The notes beneath the pieces were generated by a model. It had not been told where the DNA came from. It ran no database searches and saw only the letters and a list, made by a program, of their open reading frames with translations. Shown piece after piece: positions 51,636 to 61,350 of a stretch of DNA of 64,000 bases (within the stretch, counting starts at the first letter, position 1; every line of letters starts with the position of its first letter). The DNA comes from Rathayibacter sp. VKM Ac-2754 (lineage in GTDB: Bacteria > Actinomycetota > Actinomycetes > Actinomycetales > Microbacteriaceae), in assembly GCF_009807095.1 (NCBI RefSeq), contig NZ_WUCC01000005.1:1-64000 (forward strand), given 5' to 3'. A program made the translations under genes and the position numbers.

Positions 51636-52001
51636 TCAGCGGTCACCGTCGTCGTGGAAGCGGGGAATGTCGAAATCGGGAACGTGCAGTGCGTCCTCGT
51701 CCAGGTCGGTCTCGGTGATCGGATGCGAGACCCCGAGCCCGTCCGCCTCGCGCGTCAGGCGCGCCACCAGCTCGTCGTCGACCATCTCGTCGCCGTCCGA
51801 ATCCTCGGACTCCGAGAACAGCTGACTGGCCGGCCCGATGAGCAGGGATGCGCGGCCGTCGCTCCCGGAGGAGCGGCGCACCGGGATCTCGACGGTCCTC
51901 GAGCCCTTGCGCAGGGCGAGCGCCTCGGCGTAGCGCACGAGAGCGCGCGCTATCGCACTGCCCGTGAGGAGGGAGCTGCCCGCGTAGTGGATGCGATCCA
52001 T
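51636..52001 (-). CDS. Hypothetical acidic protein (121 aa), family-specific
   Basis: A 121-residue protein starting MDRIHYAGSSLLTGSAIARALVRYAEALA. The C-terminal half is very acidic (SESEDSDGDEMVDDELV). I recall similar starts in other Microbacteriaceae, next to DUF7882-like genes. It lies 79 bases upstream of the latter on the same strand and may be in one operon with it. No catalytic motif and no membrane helix. Function unknown. Confidence 0.75.
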   Translation of the reverse strand: MDRIHYAGSSLLTGSAIARALVRYAEALALRKGSRTVEIPVRRSSGSDGRASLLIGPASQLFSESEDSDGDEMVDDELVARLTREADGLGVSHPITETDLDEDALHVPDFDIPRFHDDGDR

Positions 52002-52062
52002 CCGACTGTCCTACCCCTCGGGAACGGGCAGGGCATCCCGTTGCGCGGCATCCCGGCTCTTG

Positions 52063-52659
52063 CTAGCGCAGCGCGTCGATCCGCCGGTCGAGCCCCTCGC
52101 GGACGGCGGGCCACTCCTCGACGAGGATCGAGTGCACCGCGGTGTCGCGCCAGGAGCCGTCGGCCCGCCGCTGGTCGTGGCGCAGCACGCCCTCGAACAC
52201 CGCCCCCAGACGGAGGATCGCCGCCCGCGAGCGCGCGTTGGCGGCGTCGGCCTGCAGCTTCACCCGCGAGTACCCGCTGTCGAACGCGAGCCCGAGCAGC
52301 AGCCGCTTCGCATCGGGATTGACCGCGGTGGCCCAGACCTCGGGCGCATAGGCGGTCCAGCCGAGGTGCGCCGCCTCCTTCTTCTCGTCGAAGTCGGCGA
52401 GGGAGCTGGTGCCGACGACGCGGCCGTCGAGCAGCACGGCGTACGGGGTACCGGTCGCCCACGGGTAGTAGCGGCGGGTGAAGGCGCGGAACTCCTCGAG
52501 CGACTCCGGGAGACCGGCGGGGCCGCCGCCGTAGCCGCCGGCGAACACCTCGGGGCGGGCGATCGCGCGCAAGAGCGGCTCGACGTGCTCGTCGCCGAGC
52601 GGCTCGAGGACGACGACGCGTCCGGTGAGGACGGCGGGGGCGGGTCGGCGGATGCTCAC
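52063..52659 (-). CDS. GNAT family N-acetyltransferase (RimJ/RimL-like)
   Basis: A 198-residue GNAT protein. The fold begins TGRVVVLEPLGDEHVEPLLRAI. The core includes VVGTSSLADFDEKKEAAHLGWTAYAPEVWATAVNPDAKRLLL and the C-terminal LQADAANARSRAAILRLGAVFEGVLR, which is the RimJ/RimL pattern. It likely acetylates a protein N terminus or a small amine. GTG 52659 lies 6 bases after a CAGACT -10 on the minus strand. Divergent from the MDMPI-type gene. Confidence 0.87.
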   Translation of the reverse strand: MSIRRPAPAVLTGRVVVLEPLGDEHVEPLLRAIARPEVFAGGYGGGPAGLPESLEEFRAFTRRYYPWATGTPYAVLLDGRVVGTSSLADFDEKKEAAHLGWTAYAPEVWATAVNPDAKRLLLGLAFDSGYSRVKLQADAANARSRAAILRLGAVFEGVLRHDQRRADGSWRDTAVHSILVEEWPAVREGLDRRIDALR

Positions 52660-52722
52660 TCCGACAGTCTGGAGTCTCGCCGCGCGACGGACGGGTCCAG
52701 TTCGCGTGCCAGCATGTGGTCC

Positions 52723-53325
52723 ATGGACAGCGCCGCGATGTTCGAGAGCTCCGCCACCGCGTTCCTCCGCCTGCTGGAGAGGATCGGCGAGGACCAGTGG
52801 GCGCAGCCCGGTCTGGGCGAGTGGGACGTCCGCGGCCTCGCCGGGCACACCGCTCGCGCGATCCTCACCGTCGAGACCTACCTGCTCGCCGAGGCCCCCG
52901 GTCGCTGCACGATCGACGACGCTCCCGGCTACTACCGGGCCCTCGCTGCGACGGACCCGCTCCAGGTCGCCCGCCGCGGAGTCGAGGCGGGCGCGCGGCT
53001 CGGCGATGCGCCGGCCGAGGTGGTCGCGCACGACCTCGCGCGCGCCACGGTCCTCCTCGCCGCGCAGCCCCGCGACCGCCTCGTCGCGATCGGCTCCCAC
53101 GCCCTCGAGCTGCGCGAGTACCTGCGCACCCGCGTGCTCGAGCTGGTGGTGCACACCCTCGACCTCTCACGGGCCACCGGCATCCCGCACGGCCTCCCCG
53201 CGGAGGCGGTCGAGGCGAGCTGCGCCCTCGCGGGCGCCCTGGCCGCGCGAGCCGGTCGGGCCGAGGAGCTCCTGATGGCGCTCAGCGGCCGCGAGCAGCT
53301 CGCCGCGGGCTTCTCGGTGGTCTGA
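52723..53325 (+). CDS. Maleylpyruvate isomerase-like (MDMPI/DinB-fold) protein
   Basis: A 200-residue DinB-fold protein. The N-terminal GLGEWDVRGLAGHTARAILTVETYLL carries the His of the metal/thiol site seen in mycothiol-dependent isomerase relatives, and VVHTLDLSRATGI carries another His. Members act with mycothiol or metal; the substrate here is unknown. ATG 52723 lies 7 bases after a CAGCAT -10-like hexamer. ATG 52714 (MWSMDS) is an alternative. It converges on the FtsX gene with a 3-base gap. Confidence 0.83.
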   Translation: MDSAAMFESSATAFLRLLERIGEDQWAQPGLGEWDVRGLAGHTARAILTVETYLLAEAPGRCTIDDAPGYYRALAATDPLQVARRGVEAGARLGDAPAEVVAHDLARATVLLAAQPRDRLVAIGSHALELREYLRTRVLELVVHTLDLSRATGIPHGLPAEAVEASCALAGALAARAGRAEELLMALSGREQLAAGFSVV

Positions 53326-53328
53326 CCG

Positions 53329-54732
53329 TCAGGCGACGGCGAGCGCCTCGACCGGAGTCACCCGGGTCGCCCGGCGCGCCGGCACGACGGCCGAGACGAC
53401 GGTGATCACGGTGCCGACGACGACCACGGCGACGAGGATCGGCACGGGGATGCTCGGCGGGATCACTCCGATGCCGGGCAGCGAGCCGAACACTGCGATC
53501 GCGCCGCTCCAGCCGTAGGCGATGCCGAGGAGCAGCCCGAGCAGGGTCGCCGCGACGATCATCTGGGCCGCCTCGAGCACGACCATCGAGCGCACCTGCG
53601 ACGCCGTGAAGCCGAGCGCGCGGAGCAGCCCCAGCTCGCGTCGGCGCTGCAGCACGCTCAGCGACAGCGTGTTCACCATGCCGACCGCCGCGAGCACGAC
53701 CGAGAACCCGAGCAGGACGCTCATGATCGCCGTGCTGGCCGAGATGAACTGCTGGAGGGCGGCGATCACCTCGGGGTTCGCGTCACTGGAGGCGCGCATG
53801 ACGGTGCCGAACGTCTCCGCGGCGACGGCGAACATCGTCACCAGCGTCACTCCGATCACCAGGCCGATGACCGCTCGCGCACTGCGCGCGGGGTGGCGGA
53901 TGGCGTTGGCCGAGGCGAGCCTCGCCACAGGGCCGCGGCCGAACGCCCGCCCGACGAGAGCGGTCAGCGGAGGCAGCAGCACCGGCGCGCCGAGGATGAT
54001 CCCCGTGAACGAGACCATGCCGCCCACCAGGCCGATCAGCACGCCGACCGGCGAGACGAGACCCACCGCGACTCCTCCCGCGAGCAGCACGAACCCGACG
54101 ACCACCAGCGTGATCGCGGCGGTGTTGCGCCCGCGGCGACCCCGCAGCTCGTCGTAGCGGGGCTCGGCGGAGGAGCCGGCGGCCTGCGCCGGAGCGACCT
54201 CGAGCACGCGGCGGGAGCCCGCCCACGAGGCGAGGACGGTCGAGGCGATCACGGCGAGCATCGGCAGCAGCAGTCCCGGCGAGGCGAGCGGGACGGCGAA
54301 GCGGGTGAGCGTGCCGGTCTGGAACGCGATCTCGGCGCCGGCGGCGACCAGCACGACGGCGACGACCGCGCCGATCACCGCGCCGAGGAGTCCCTGCACG
54401 AGTCCGCCGCGCACGATCTCGCCGCGGAGCGAGCGGCCGGAGGCGCCGAGCAGGCGCAGCAGGGCGATCTCGCGGGTCCGGCCGGCGATGACGGTCGAGA
54501 CGGCGTTGGCCGTGACGATGCCTCCGACGAACACCGCGATGCCGAAGAAGACGCCGCCCACGACCGCGAGGGTGACGGCGATCTGGGCGATGCCGGTGAG
54601 GCCGGCCGCGTCGAACGCGACGGTGAGGTCGACGATGAGCTGGACGAGGATGCCGCCGAAGGTCGCGGAGAGCGCGGCGACGGTGACGACCGCGCCTCCG
54701 CCCTGCCGCGAGCCGGTCCTGATGCGGCTCAC
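53329..54732 (-). CDS. FtsX/MacB-type ABC exporter permease
   Basis: A 467-residue membrane protein with two FtsX-type modules. The first has VSTVIAGRTREIALLRLLGASGRSLRGEIVRGGLVQGLLGA and the second SLSVLQRRRELGLLRALGFTASQVRSMVVLEAAQMI; both are the coupling helices that contact the ATPase. It is shorter than the common 800-residue actinobacterial permeases because the first outer domain is missing. Exporters of this kind move peptides or lipoproteins or act in envelope signalling. GTG 54732 overlaps the ATPase stop (GTGA). Confidence 0.9.
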   Translation of the reverse strand: MSRIRTGSRQGGGAVVTVAALSATFGGILVQLIVDLTVAFDAAGLTGIAQIAVTLAVVGGVFFGIAVFVGGIVTANAVSTVIAGRTREIALLRLLGASGRSLRGEIVRGGLVQGLLGAVIGAVVAVVLVAAGAEIAFQTGTLTRFAVPLASPGLLLPMLAVIASTVLASWAGSRRVLEVAPAQAAGSSAEPRYDELRGRRGRNTAAITLVVVGFVLLAGGVAVGLVSPVGVLIGLVGGMVSFTGIILGAPVLLPPLTALVGRAFGRGPVARLASANAIRHPARSARAVIGLVIGVTLVTMFAVAAETFGTVMRASSDANPEVIAALQQFISASTAIMSVLLGFSVVLAAVGMVNTLSLSVLQRRRELGLLRALGFTASQVRSMVVLEAAQMIVAATLLGLLLGIAYGWSGAIAVFGSLPGIGVIPPSIPVPILVAVVVVGTVITVVSAVVPARRATRVTPVEALAVA

Positions 54733-55481
54733 GCTGCACGCTCCATCTCGAGCATGGCGCGCGAGACCTCCTCGGCGCTCATCCCCCGGCGGTCGTCGAC
54801 GACGACCCCGTCGCGGAGGAAGACGATGCGGTCGGCGTAGGACGCGGCGATCGGGTCGTGGGTCACCATCGCGATCGACTGCCCGTACTCGCGGGTCGAG
54901 GCGCGCAGCAGGGCCAGAACCTCCCGGCCGGTCCGGGAGTCGAGGTTGCCGGTGGGCTCGTCGGCGAAGACGAGCTGCGGACGGGTGGCCAGCGCCCGCG
55001 CGATGGCGACGCGCTGCTGCTGTCCGCCCGACAGCTCGTACGGGCGGTGGGTGAGGCGCTCGCGGAGCCCCAGCGACTCGATCAGGCGCCCGATCCACTC
55101 CTCCTCCTCGGCGGTGACCGCCCGGCCGTCGAGCTCGAACGGGAGGCGGATGTTGCCGCGCACGTCGAGGGTCGGGACGAGGTTGAACGCCTGGAAGACG
55201 AAGCCGACGCTGCGGCGGCGCAGCAGTGTGAGCTCGGCGTCGCCCATCGCGGTGATCTCGACGTCGCCGAGGAGCACGCGGCCCTCGGAGGCGGAGTCGA
55301 GCCCCGCGAGCACGTGCATCAGGGTCGACTTGCCGGAGCCGCTGGGCCCCATGATCGCGGTGAACTCTCCGCGCTCGATCGAGAGGGTGACGCCGTCGAG
55401 GGCGACGACGGGCGGGGTGCTTCCGTAGAGCTTGCGCACGTTCTCGACGCGCGCCACGACGGTGGAGGTGTGGTTCTGCAT
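54729..55481 (-). CDS. LolD/MacB-type ABC exporter ATPase
   Basis: A 250-residue ATPase. Walker A is GPSGSGKST, the signature is LSGGQQQRVAIARALA, Walker B is LVFADEPTGNLDS and the switch His is in MVTHD. FQAFNLVPTLDVRGNI is the LolD/MacB-type segment. It pairs with the FtsX permease encoded downstream. ATG 55481 is 7 bases after a TAGCGT -10 (minus strand, 55489-55494), predicting a leaderless mRNA, and that -10 is framed by a palindrome. Confidence 0.94.
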   Translation of the reverse strand: MQNHTSTVVARVENVRKLYGSTPPVVALDGVTLSIERGEFTAIMGPSGSGKSTLMHVLAGLDSASEGRVLLGDVEITAMGDAELTLLRRRSVGFVFQAFNLVPTLDVRGNIRLPFELDGRAVTAEEEEWIGRLIESLGLRERLTHRPYELSGGQQQRVAIARALATRPQLVFADEPTGNLDSRTGREVLALLRASTREYGQSIAMVTHDPIAASYADRIVFLRDGVVVDDRRGMSAEEVSRAMLEMERAA

Positions 55482-55501
55482 GCCTCCGACGCTACGGAGG
55501 C
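55482..55501 (-). promoter_or_regulatory. Palindrome framing the -10 of the ABC exporter
   Basis: GCCTCCG (55482-55488) and CGGAGGC (55495-55501) flank the -10 TAGCGT on the minus strand. A protein bound here would block the start of transcription. Confidence 0.5.
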
Positions 55502-55581
55502 GGGTCCGTCGCGGTCGTCGCCCGCGGGTCCCGCTGCGTCATCCGCGTGGGCTCCGCCGAGTCATCCCTCCGAGGGACGGG

Positions 55582-56184
55582 TCAGCGCGGGCGGAGGCCG
55601 GCGCGGCGGAGCGCGAGGGCGGCCAGGGCGGCGGTCGCCCCGGGGTCGCCGGCGCGCCAGGCGGGGACGGCATCGGGGTGGACCGCGAGGATGTCGCGCG
55701 GTGACGCCTCCGTGAGAGCGCGCAGGGCCAGCAGCTCGGAGCCGGCCGGCGTGGAGCCGAGGGCCCGCAGCTCGGCGGTGCGGCGGGCGAAGCGCAGCCG
55801 GGGCCGCAGCCACAGGACTGCGAGCAGGAGGAGCGGCAGCCCGCCGACGGCGAGCCCCGCCACCACGGCGAGCGTCGTGGCGAGCTGCTGCTGATCGCGC
55901 CCCGCCGCCGCGAGGACGGCACCGGCTCCGCTCGCCTCGTCGAACGGCGCGCGGACGGCTTCGCCGAGCAACGGGATGCCGCCGAGCGTCGACCCCGCAT
56001 CGCTCATCGTCGTGCCGAATCCGCTGCCGGCGCTCTCGAGGCGTCGGCCGATCTCGGCGAGCCCCGCGATGAGCGTGCCGACCGCGATGCCGGCGGCCAC
56101 GGCGATCACCGCGACGGCGACCGCGAGCGCGTCGGCCGTGATCTGCCGCGCACGCGCGGCGGGGAGGTCGGCGTAGATCTGCAT
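55582..56184 (-). CDS. Membrane protein with two helices, unknown family
   Basis: A 200-residue protein with helices at about 17-43 and 103-127. Between them lies an outer loop with LESAGSGFGTTMSDAGSTLGGIPLLGEAVRAPFDEASGAG. The C-terminal segment is cytoplasmic and Arg/Ala-rich (RPRLRFARRTAELRALGSTPAGSELLALRAL). I do not recognise it. ATG 56184 is 6 bases after GATAAT (56191-56196), a strong -10, and the mRNA would be leaderless. It shares no operon with its neighbours. Confidence 0.78.
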   Translation of the reverse strand: MQIYADLPAARARQITADALAVAVAVIAVAAGIAVGTLIAGLAEIGRRLESAGSGFGTTMSDAGSTLGGIPLLGEAVRAPFDEASGAGAVLAAAGRDQQQLATTLAVVAGLAVGGLPLLLLAVLWLRPRLRFARRTAELRALGSTPAGSELLALRALTEASPRDILAVHPDAVPAWRAGDPGATAALAALALRRAGLRPR

Positions 56185-56349
56185 GCGCCGATTATCCGGT
56201 CACCGGCTGCGCCCGCGCCCGCCGAGGAGGAGCGGGCCGCTCCGGTTCGCGCGGGAGACGGCGGCACCGCGGAGGGTGGCGCGCGATCGGCCCTGCCCGG
56301 AGGCCGCGTGCGAGCATGGGCGCCGTTGTCGGCGGAAGGGTGAGCACGC

Positions 56350-56814
56350 ATGGGCGAGACGGATCCGCGCTTCCCCGCGGCGTTCCAGCGCGGAGGCGGG
56401 TCGGGCCCGCCGGTCCGACGGGGAGCGGACCACCTCGGGCGGCAGGGCGCCCCCGATCCGGCCCGTCCCGAGTCCTCGCCTCCGGCGGACGGATCAGGCT
56501 CGACCGACGTCATCGGGGCGGAGCCGCCCGCCGCCGACGGCGCGGAGGCCGGAGCAGGGTCCGGGCGCGGCGGAACGCTCGGAGTGCCGGCGCGCGTCCC
56601 CGCGGCGCTCGCCGTCTCCGGCGCCGTCTGCACTGCACTGGGCGCGGGCGTGCTCTGGTTCGAGTCCGGCGCCGTGTGGGCGGGAGGGCGGACCGAGACC
56701 GAGGAGTTCCTGATGACCTACCTCGCGGCGGTCCCGACACCCGCCCTGACCGTGGGGCTCCTGAGCCTCGGCGCCGCCGCAGTGGCGCAGATCATCCGGA
56801 CCTCGCGCCCGTGA
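56350..56814 (+). CDS. Proline/glycine-rich membrane protein
   Basis: A 154-residue protein. Residues 1-75 are disordered and rich in Pro, Gly, Ala and Arg. Two helices follow (about 83-100 and 125-145). No family is recognised. It is coupled by GTGA to the next small membrane protein. Codon use is as GC-rich as that of its neighbours. Function unknown. Confidence 0.68.
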   Translation: MGETDPRFPAAFQRGGGSGPPVRRGADHLGRQGAPDPARPESSPPADGSGSTDVIGAEPPAADGAEAGAGSGRGGTLGVPARVPAALAVSGAVCTALGAGVLWFESGAVWAGGRTETEEFLMTYLAAVPTPALTVGLLSLGAAAVAQIIRTSRP

Positions 56815-57107
56815 CGACGTCGCGCCCCTGGTGGGCCGTCGCCTGTGGCGGGGTCGCCGCGCTCTGGCTCGTCGCGCTCGCCGCTCCTGTGGTGATCGCC
56901 GCGGTTCGGGACGAGTGGGCGCGGACCGGTGGCACCGCGGTTCCCCTTCACACGATAGGCAGGCAGGCGCTCGCGAACGCCCTGCCCTCCGTCCTGACGG
57001 CGGCCCTCGCCCTCACGATCGCCCTCGTCGTCCTCCGTCTCGCGCTGGCCGGCGAGCGGGTCGACGAACCCGATCCCGGCGCGGCCGACGACCACGACGG
57101 CCGCTGA
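56811..57107 (+). CDS. Small two-helix membrane protein
   Basis: A 98-residue protein starting at GTG 56811, overlapping the previous stop. Helices run at about 10-30 and 52-75. The C-terminal tail is acidic (ERVDEPDPGAADDHDGR). No family is recognised. The overlap implies a joint function with the previous protein. It converges with purA after a 65-base gap. Confidence 0.7.
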   Translation: MTTSRPWWAVACGGVAALWLVALAAPVVIAAVRDEWARTGGTAVPLHTIGRQALANALPSVLTAALALTIALVVLRLALAGERVDEPDPGAADDHDGR

Positions 57108-57172
57108 CCTCACCCGAGCGGATCCGGCCTGCACCGCCGGCGGGACGAGCCGGGACGACCTCCCGGGGGAGT

Positions 57173-58459
<1,287 letters not shown>

Positions 58460-58604
58460 GGCGTGTCCTTCGCTGTGGGCGGAGTCGGGGTTCGCCGAGC
58501 CTCGGCGGGCCGGCCGGGCATCGGATGCCGCATCCGCGCGGCCAGCCGATCGATTCTAGCGGAGAGGCGGTGAGGGCGGCCGGAGCCCTCCATCGTCGAG
58601 CAAT

Positions 58605-58660
58605 GCTCTCGAACCCGAAACGACTCGTTCACACGGAGCGCATAGGTTCGAGAGCGTTCA
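58605..58660 (+). promoter_or_regulatory. Inverted repeat and GTTCA repeats upstream of the nucleotidase
   Basis: GCTCTCGAACC (58605-58615) and GGTTCGAGAGC (58645-58655) are perfect 11-bp arms with a 29-base spacer. GTTCACAC occurs at 58627 and again at 58656. Such GTTCA repeats recall PhoP boxes of actinobacteria, which would fit a phosphate-scavenging nucleotidase, but the spacing is not the standard 11. Confidence 0.4.
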
Positions 58661-58690
58661 CACTCCACCCATCACGCGAACAGGAATCCG

Positions 58691-60709
58691 ATGCGCTCAC
58701 TCCGCGCTGCAAGCCTCCTCGCCGTTCTCGCCGTAGGGGCCGCCACCGTCGCCCCCACCGCGACCGCGGCCACCCTCGACGACGGCGTCGAGCTGACCCT
58801 GGTGTCGACCACCGACGTCCACGGTCACGTCTACAACTGGGACTACTTCGCGAACGCCCCGTACGAGGGCGAGGACACCCTCGGACTCACGCGCGTCGCG
58901 ACCGAGGTCGACCGCCTCCGCGCCGAGAAGGGCGACGAGTCGGTCCTCGTCTTCGACAACGGCGACGCCATCCAGGGCACGCCGCTCACCTACTACTACG
59001 GACTCGGCGACGGAGCCGCGGGCGTCCTCGCCGACGAGACGACGCATCCGATGGCCACCGCCTTCAACACCATCGGCTACGACGCCCAGGTGGTCGGCAA
59101 CCACGAGTACAACTACGGGCTCGACATGCTCAGCGCCTACGAGGGCGACCTGGAGGCCCCGCTGCTGGGCGCCAACGTCGTCGAGGTCGCGACCGGCGAG
59201 CCCTACCACAAGCCCTACGAGCTGATCGAGCGCGAGATCGACGGCGAGACCGTCACGATCGGCGTCCTCGGGCTCGTCACCCCCGGCGTCCGCGTCTGGG
59301 ACAAGCAGTACGTCGACGGCGTGCTCGAGTTCCAGGACATGGTCGAGGCAGCGAAGCAGTGGGTCCCGGAGGTGCAGGAGCAGGCCGACGTGGTCGTCGT
59401 CCTCGCGCACACCGGCCAGGGCACGGTCGCCGACGCCGACTACGACCCGGCGGACCTCAACGAGGACGTCGTCAACAACATCGCGACGCAGGTGCCCGGC
59501 ATCGACGTCGTCGTCGCGGGCCACAGCCACCAGGACGTGCCGCAGACGCTCTACACGAACGTCGCCGGTGAGCAGGTGCTCGTGACCCAGCCCTACTACT
59601 GGGCGCAGGGGCTCACCGAGGTGACCCTGAACCTGGTGCCCGACACCGCCGGCGACCTGCAGGTCGACTGGTCGGAGGGATCCGCTCCGGTCGCGAAGCC
59701 CGTCTACGCGCGCGACATCCCCGAGGAGTCGACCGCCGTGCTCGACGCGCTCGCCGAGCAGCACGCCACGACGATCGACTACGTCAACACTCCGGTCGCC
59801 GAGTCGGTGGAGGAGCTCTCGGCCGAGACCTCGCGCTACGAGGACACCCCGATCATCGACTTCATCAACAATGTCCAGGCCGAGACCGTCGACACGGCGC
59901 TCGAGGGCACGGAGTGGGCCGACGTCCCGGTGATCTCGCAGGCGTCGCCGTTCTCGCGGACGGCGGTCTTCCCGAAGGGGCAGGTCACGATCCGCGACAT
60001 CGCCGGTCTGTACATCTACGAGAACACCCTCCGCGGAGTCGAGATGACGGGCGCCCAGGTGCGCGAGTACCTCGAGTTCTCGGCCCTCTACTTCAACCAG
60101 GTCGCCCCGGGTGCCGTCTTCGACCCGGCCACGGGCACGAACGCCGTCACGCCGGACCGCCCGACGGGCACCCCGGACTACAACTACGACGCGCTGTCGG
60201 GTGTGGACTACGTGATCGACATCTCGCAGCCCGCCGGCTCGCGCATCCGCGATCTCGCGCACCCCGACGGCACGCCGGTCGCCGATGACGACGTCTTCGT
60301 GATGGCCGTCAACAACTACCGTCAGAGCGGCGGAGGCGGCTACCCGGCCGTCGCCGAGGCACCGGTCGTCTACGACGAGCTGCAGGAGATCCGCCAGCTG
60401 CTCATCGACTGGGCGAGCGCGCGCGGCGTGATCGACAAGGCCGACTTCTACGACGAGAACTGGTCGCTGACGACGGTCGCAGCCGAGGCGCCGGCCGAGC
60501 CGGGTGCGCCCGTCACGCCCGTCACGCCGACGGACCAGCCCACGGCCGCTCCGTCGTCGACGGCCACCGCGGTCCCGGTCGCCGGGGGCTCGCACTCCGG
60601 CCCGCTCGCGAACACCGGTGTCGAGTCGGGGGCTCTCCTCGGCGGGGCGCTGCTGCTGCTCCTGTCGGGAGCCGCGCTGCTGATCGTGCGACGCCGCCGC
60701 ACCGCCTAG
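58691..60709 (+). CDS. Sortase-anchored 5'-nucleotidase/2',3'-cyclic phosphodiesterase-like protein
   Basis: A 672-residue secreted protein. The signal peptide covers residues 1 to about 27 (AVGAATVAPTATAA). The metallophosphatase domain has TTDVHGHVYNWDYF, DNGDAIQG, VVGNHEYNYG, AHTGQG and AGHSHQD, all ligand blocks of the UshA/YfkN/CpdB group. The 5_nucleotid_C domain follows (about 385-590). A Pro/Thr linker leads to LANTG (639-643), then a hydrophobic helix and Arg-rich tail, a class E-type sortase signal. It frees phosphate or nucleosides from nucleotides at the cell wall. No sortase gene is in the window. Confidence 0.93.
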   Translation: MRSLRAASLLAVLAVGAATVAPTATAATLDDGVELTLVSTTDVHGHVYNWDYFANAPYEGEDTLGLTRVATEVDRLRAEKGDESVLVFDNGDAIQGTPLTYYYGLGDGAAGVLADETTHPMATAFNTIGYDAQVVGNHEYNYGLDMLSAYEGDLEAPLLGANVVEVATGEPYHKPYELIEREIDGETVTIGVLGLVTPGVRVWDKQYVDGVLEFQDMVEAAKQWVPEVQEQADVVVVLAHTGQGTVADADYDPADLNEDVVNNIATQVPGIDVVVAGHSHQDVPQTLYTNVAGEQVLVTQPYYWAQGLTEVTLNLVPDTAGDLQVDWSEGSAPVAKPVYARDIPEESTAVLDALAEQHATTIDYVNTPVAESVEELSAETSRYEDTPIIDFINNVQAETVDTALEGTEWADVPVISQASPFSRTAVFPKGQVTIRDIAGLYIYENTLRGVEMTGAQVREYLEFSALYFNQVAPGAVFDPATGTNAVTPDRPTGTPDYNYDALSGVDYVIDISQPAGSRIRDLAHPDGTPVADDDVFVMAVNNYRQSGGGGYPAVAEAPVVYDELQEIRQLLIDWASARGVIDKADFYDENWSLTTVAAEAPAEPGAPVTPVTPTDQPTAAPSSTATAVPVAGGSHSGPLANTGVESGALLGGALLLLLSGAALLIVRRRRTA

Positions 60710-60747
60710 CGGCCGCGCCTCCGGAGCACCTCCGGCTCGCAGGAACC

Positions 60748-60788
60748 CGTTCGGCTCGCAGGATCCTCGTGATCCTGCGAGCCGAACG
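60748..60788. terminator. Family B palindrome, copy 3, likely terminator
   Basis: A perfect 18-bp stem (CGTTCGGCTCGCAGGATC and its complement) encloses the 5-base loop CTCGT. It lies after the nucleotidase gene and before the convergent micro-gene, so it could terminate both. A second, less perfect GGCTCG...CGAGCC repeat follows at 60852-60888. Confidence 0.75.
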
Positions 60789-60894
60789 GCGTTTCACGAG
60801 CCCGAGCTGCGCGACGACTCGCGCCGACGGCCCTCGACTCGCAGAATCCGGGTCGGCTCGCGGGATCCGGCGGTTCTCACGAGCCGAACGCGGT

Positions 60895-61041
60895 TCAGCG
60901 AGCCGGACGTGCGTCAGGAGGTGCGACCCGCTCGGTCTCCGTCCGCGTGGGGACGGGGCCGTAGCCGTCGCGCACGACGGTGACGACGGCCGCGGCGACC
61001 GCCCACGCGATCAGGGCGGCGATGACGATGAGGAAGACCAC
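60895..61041 (-). CDS. 48-residue single-pass membrane micro-protein
   Basis: GTG 61041 begins MVFLIVIAALIAWAVAAAVVTVVRDGYGPVPTRTETERVAPPDARPAR. AAGGAG lies 8 bases upstream, which selects this start over a longer frame. One helix (2-23) is followed by a 25-residue polar tail. A 23-nt motif (61110-61132) lies 69 bases upstream in the same orientation and at a similar distance to that of the divergent micro-gene. Function unknown, possibly controlled by the large LuxR-type ATPase encoded nearby. Confidence 0.68.
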   Translation of the reverse strand: MVFLIVIAALIAWAVAAAVVTVVRDGYGPVPTRTETERVAPPDARPAR

Positions 61042-61109
61042 GGCGAACTCCTTGGGATCCGAGCGCTCTCTGCGCCGGGATCGACGATCCGCGTAGGACC
61101 CCCTGGCGC

Positions 61110-61132
61110 ACATCGGGCGATCGCCCTATCCC
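61110..61132 (-). promoter_or_regulatory. 23-nt motif, copy for the minus-strand micro-gene
   Basis: On the minus strand it reads GGGATAGGGCG-AT-CGCCCGATGT, with the 12-bp palindrome GGGCGATCGCCC inside. The plus-strand copy at 61273-61295 differs by one base. Confidence 0.7.
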
Positions 61133-61272
61133 CTCCGGACCGCGCCGGAGCAGCGATCGCGGGCTGTCGAGCACCGATCGGAGGGCCCTCCTCCGCCGAC
61201 CGCACGCGCCGGGAGCGCCCCGCCCCCCTCCGACCCCGCTCCGCCTCAGCCCCGCGCCCCGCCGACAGCTCC

Positions 61273-61295
61273 GGGATAGGGCGACCGCCCGATGT
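61273..61295 (+). promoter_or_regulatory. 23-nt motif, copy for the plus-strand micro-gene
   Basis: Reads GGGATAGGGCG-AC-CGCCCGATGT. It matches the other copy at 22 of 23 positions, in the opposite orientation, and lies 55 bases before ATG 61351. The region between the two motifs (61133-61272) has no gene. Confidence 0.7.
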
Positions 61296-61350
61296 CCCCG
61301 GCCCTCCCCGCACGCGAGCCTCTCCTCATCGCTTCGACGAGAGGACAGAC

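Noticed and set aside
51227-51646. DNA ligase function for the DUF7882-like protein
   Set aside because: No KxDG or other ligase motif and only 109 residues. The ligase label in this family is a known misannotation to my memory.
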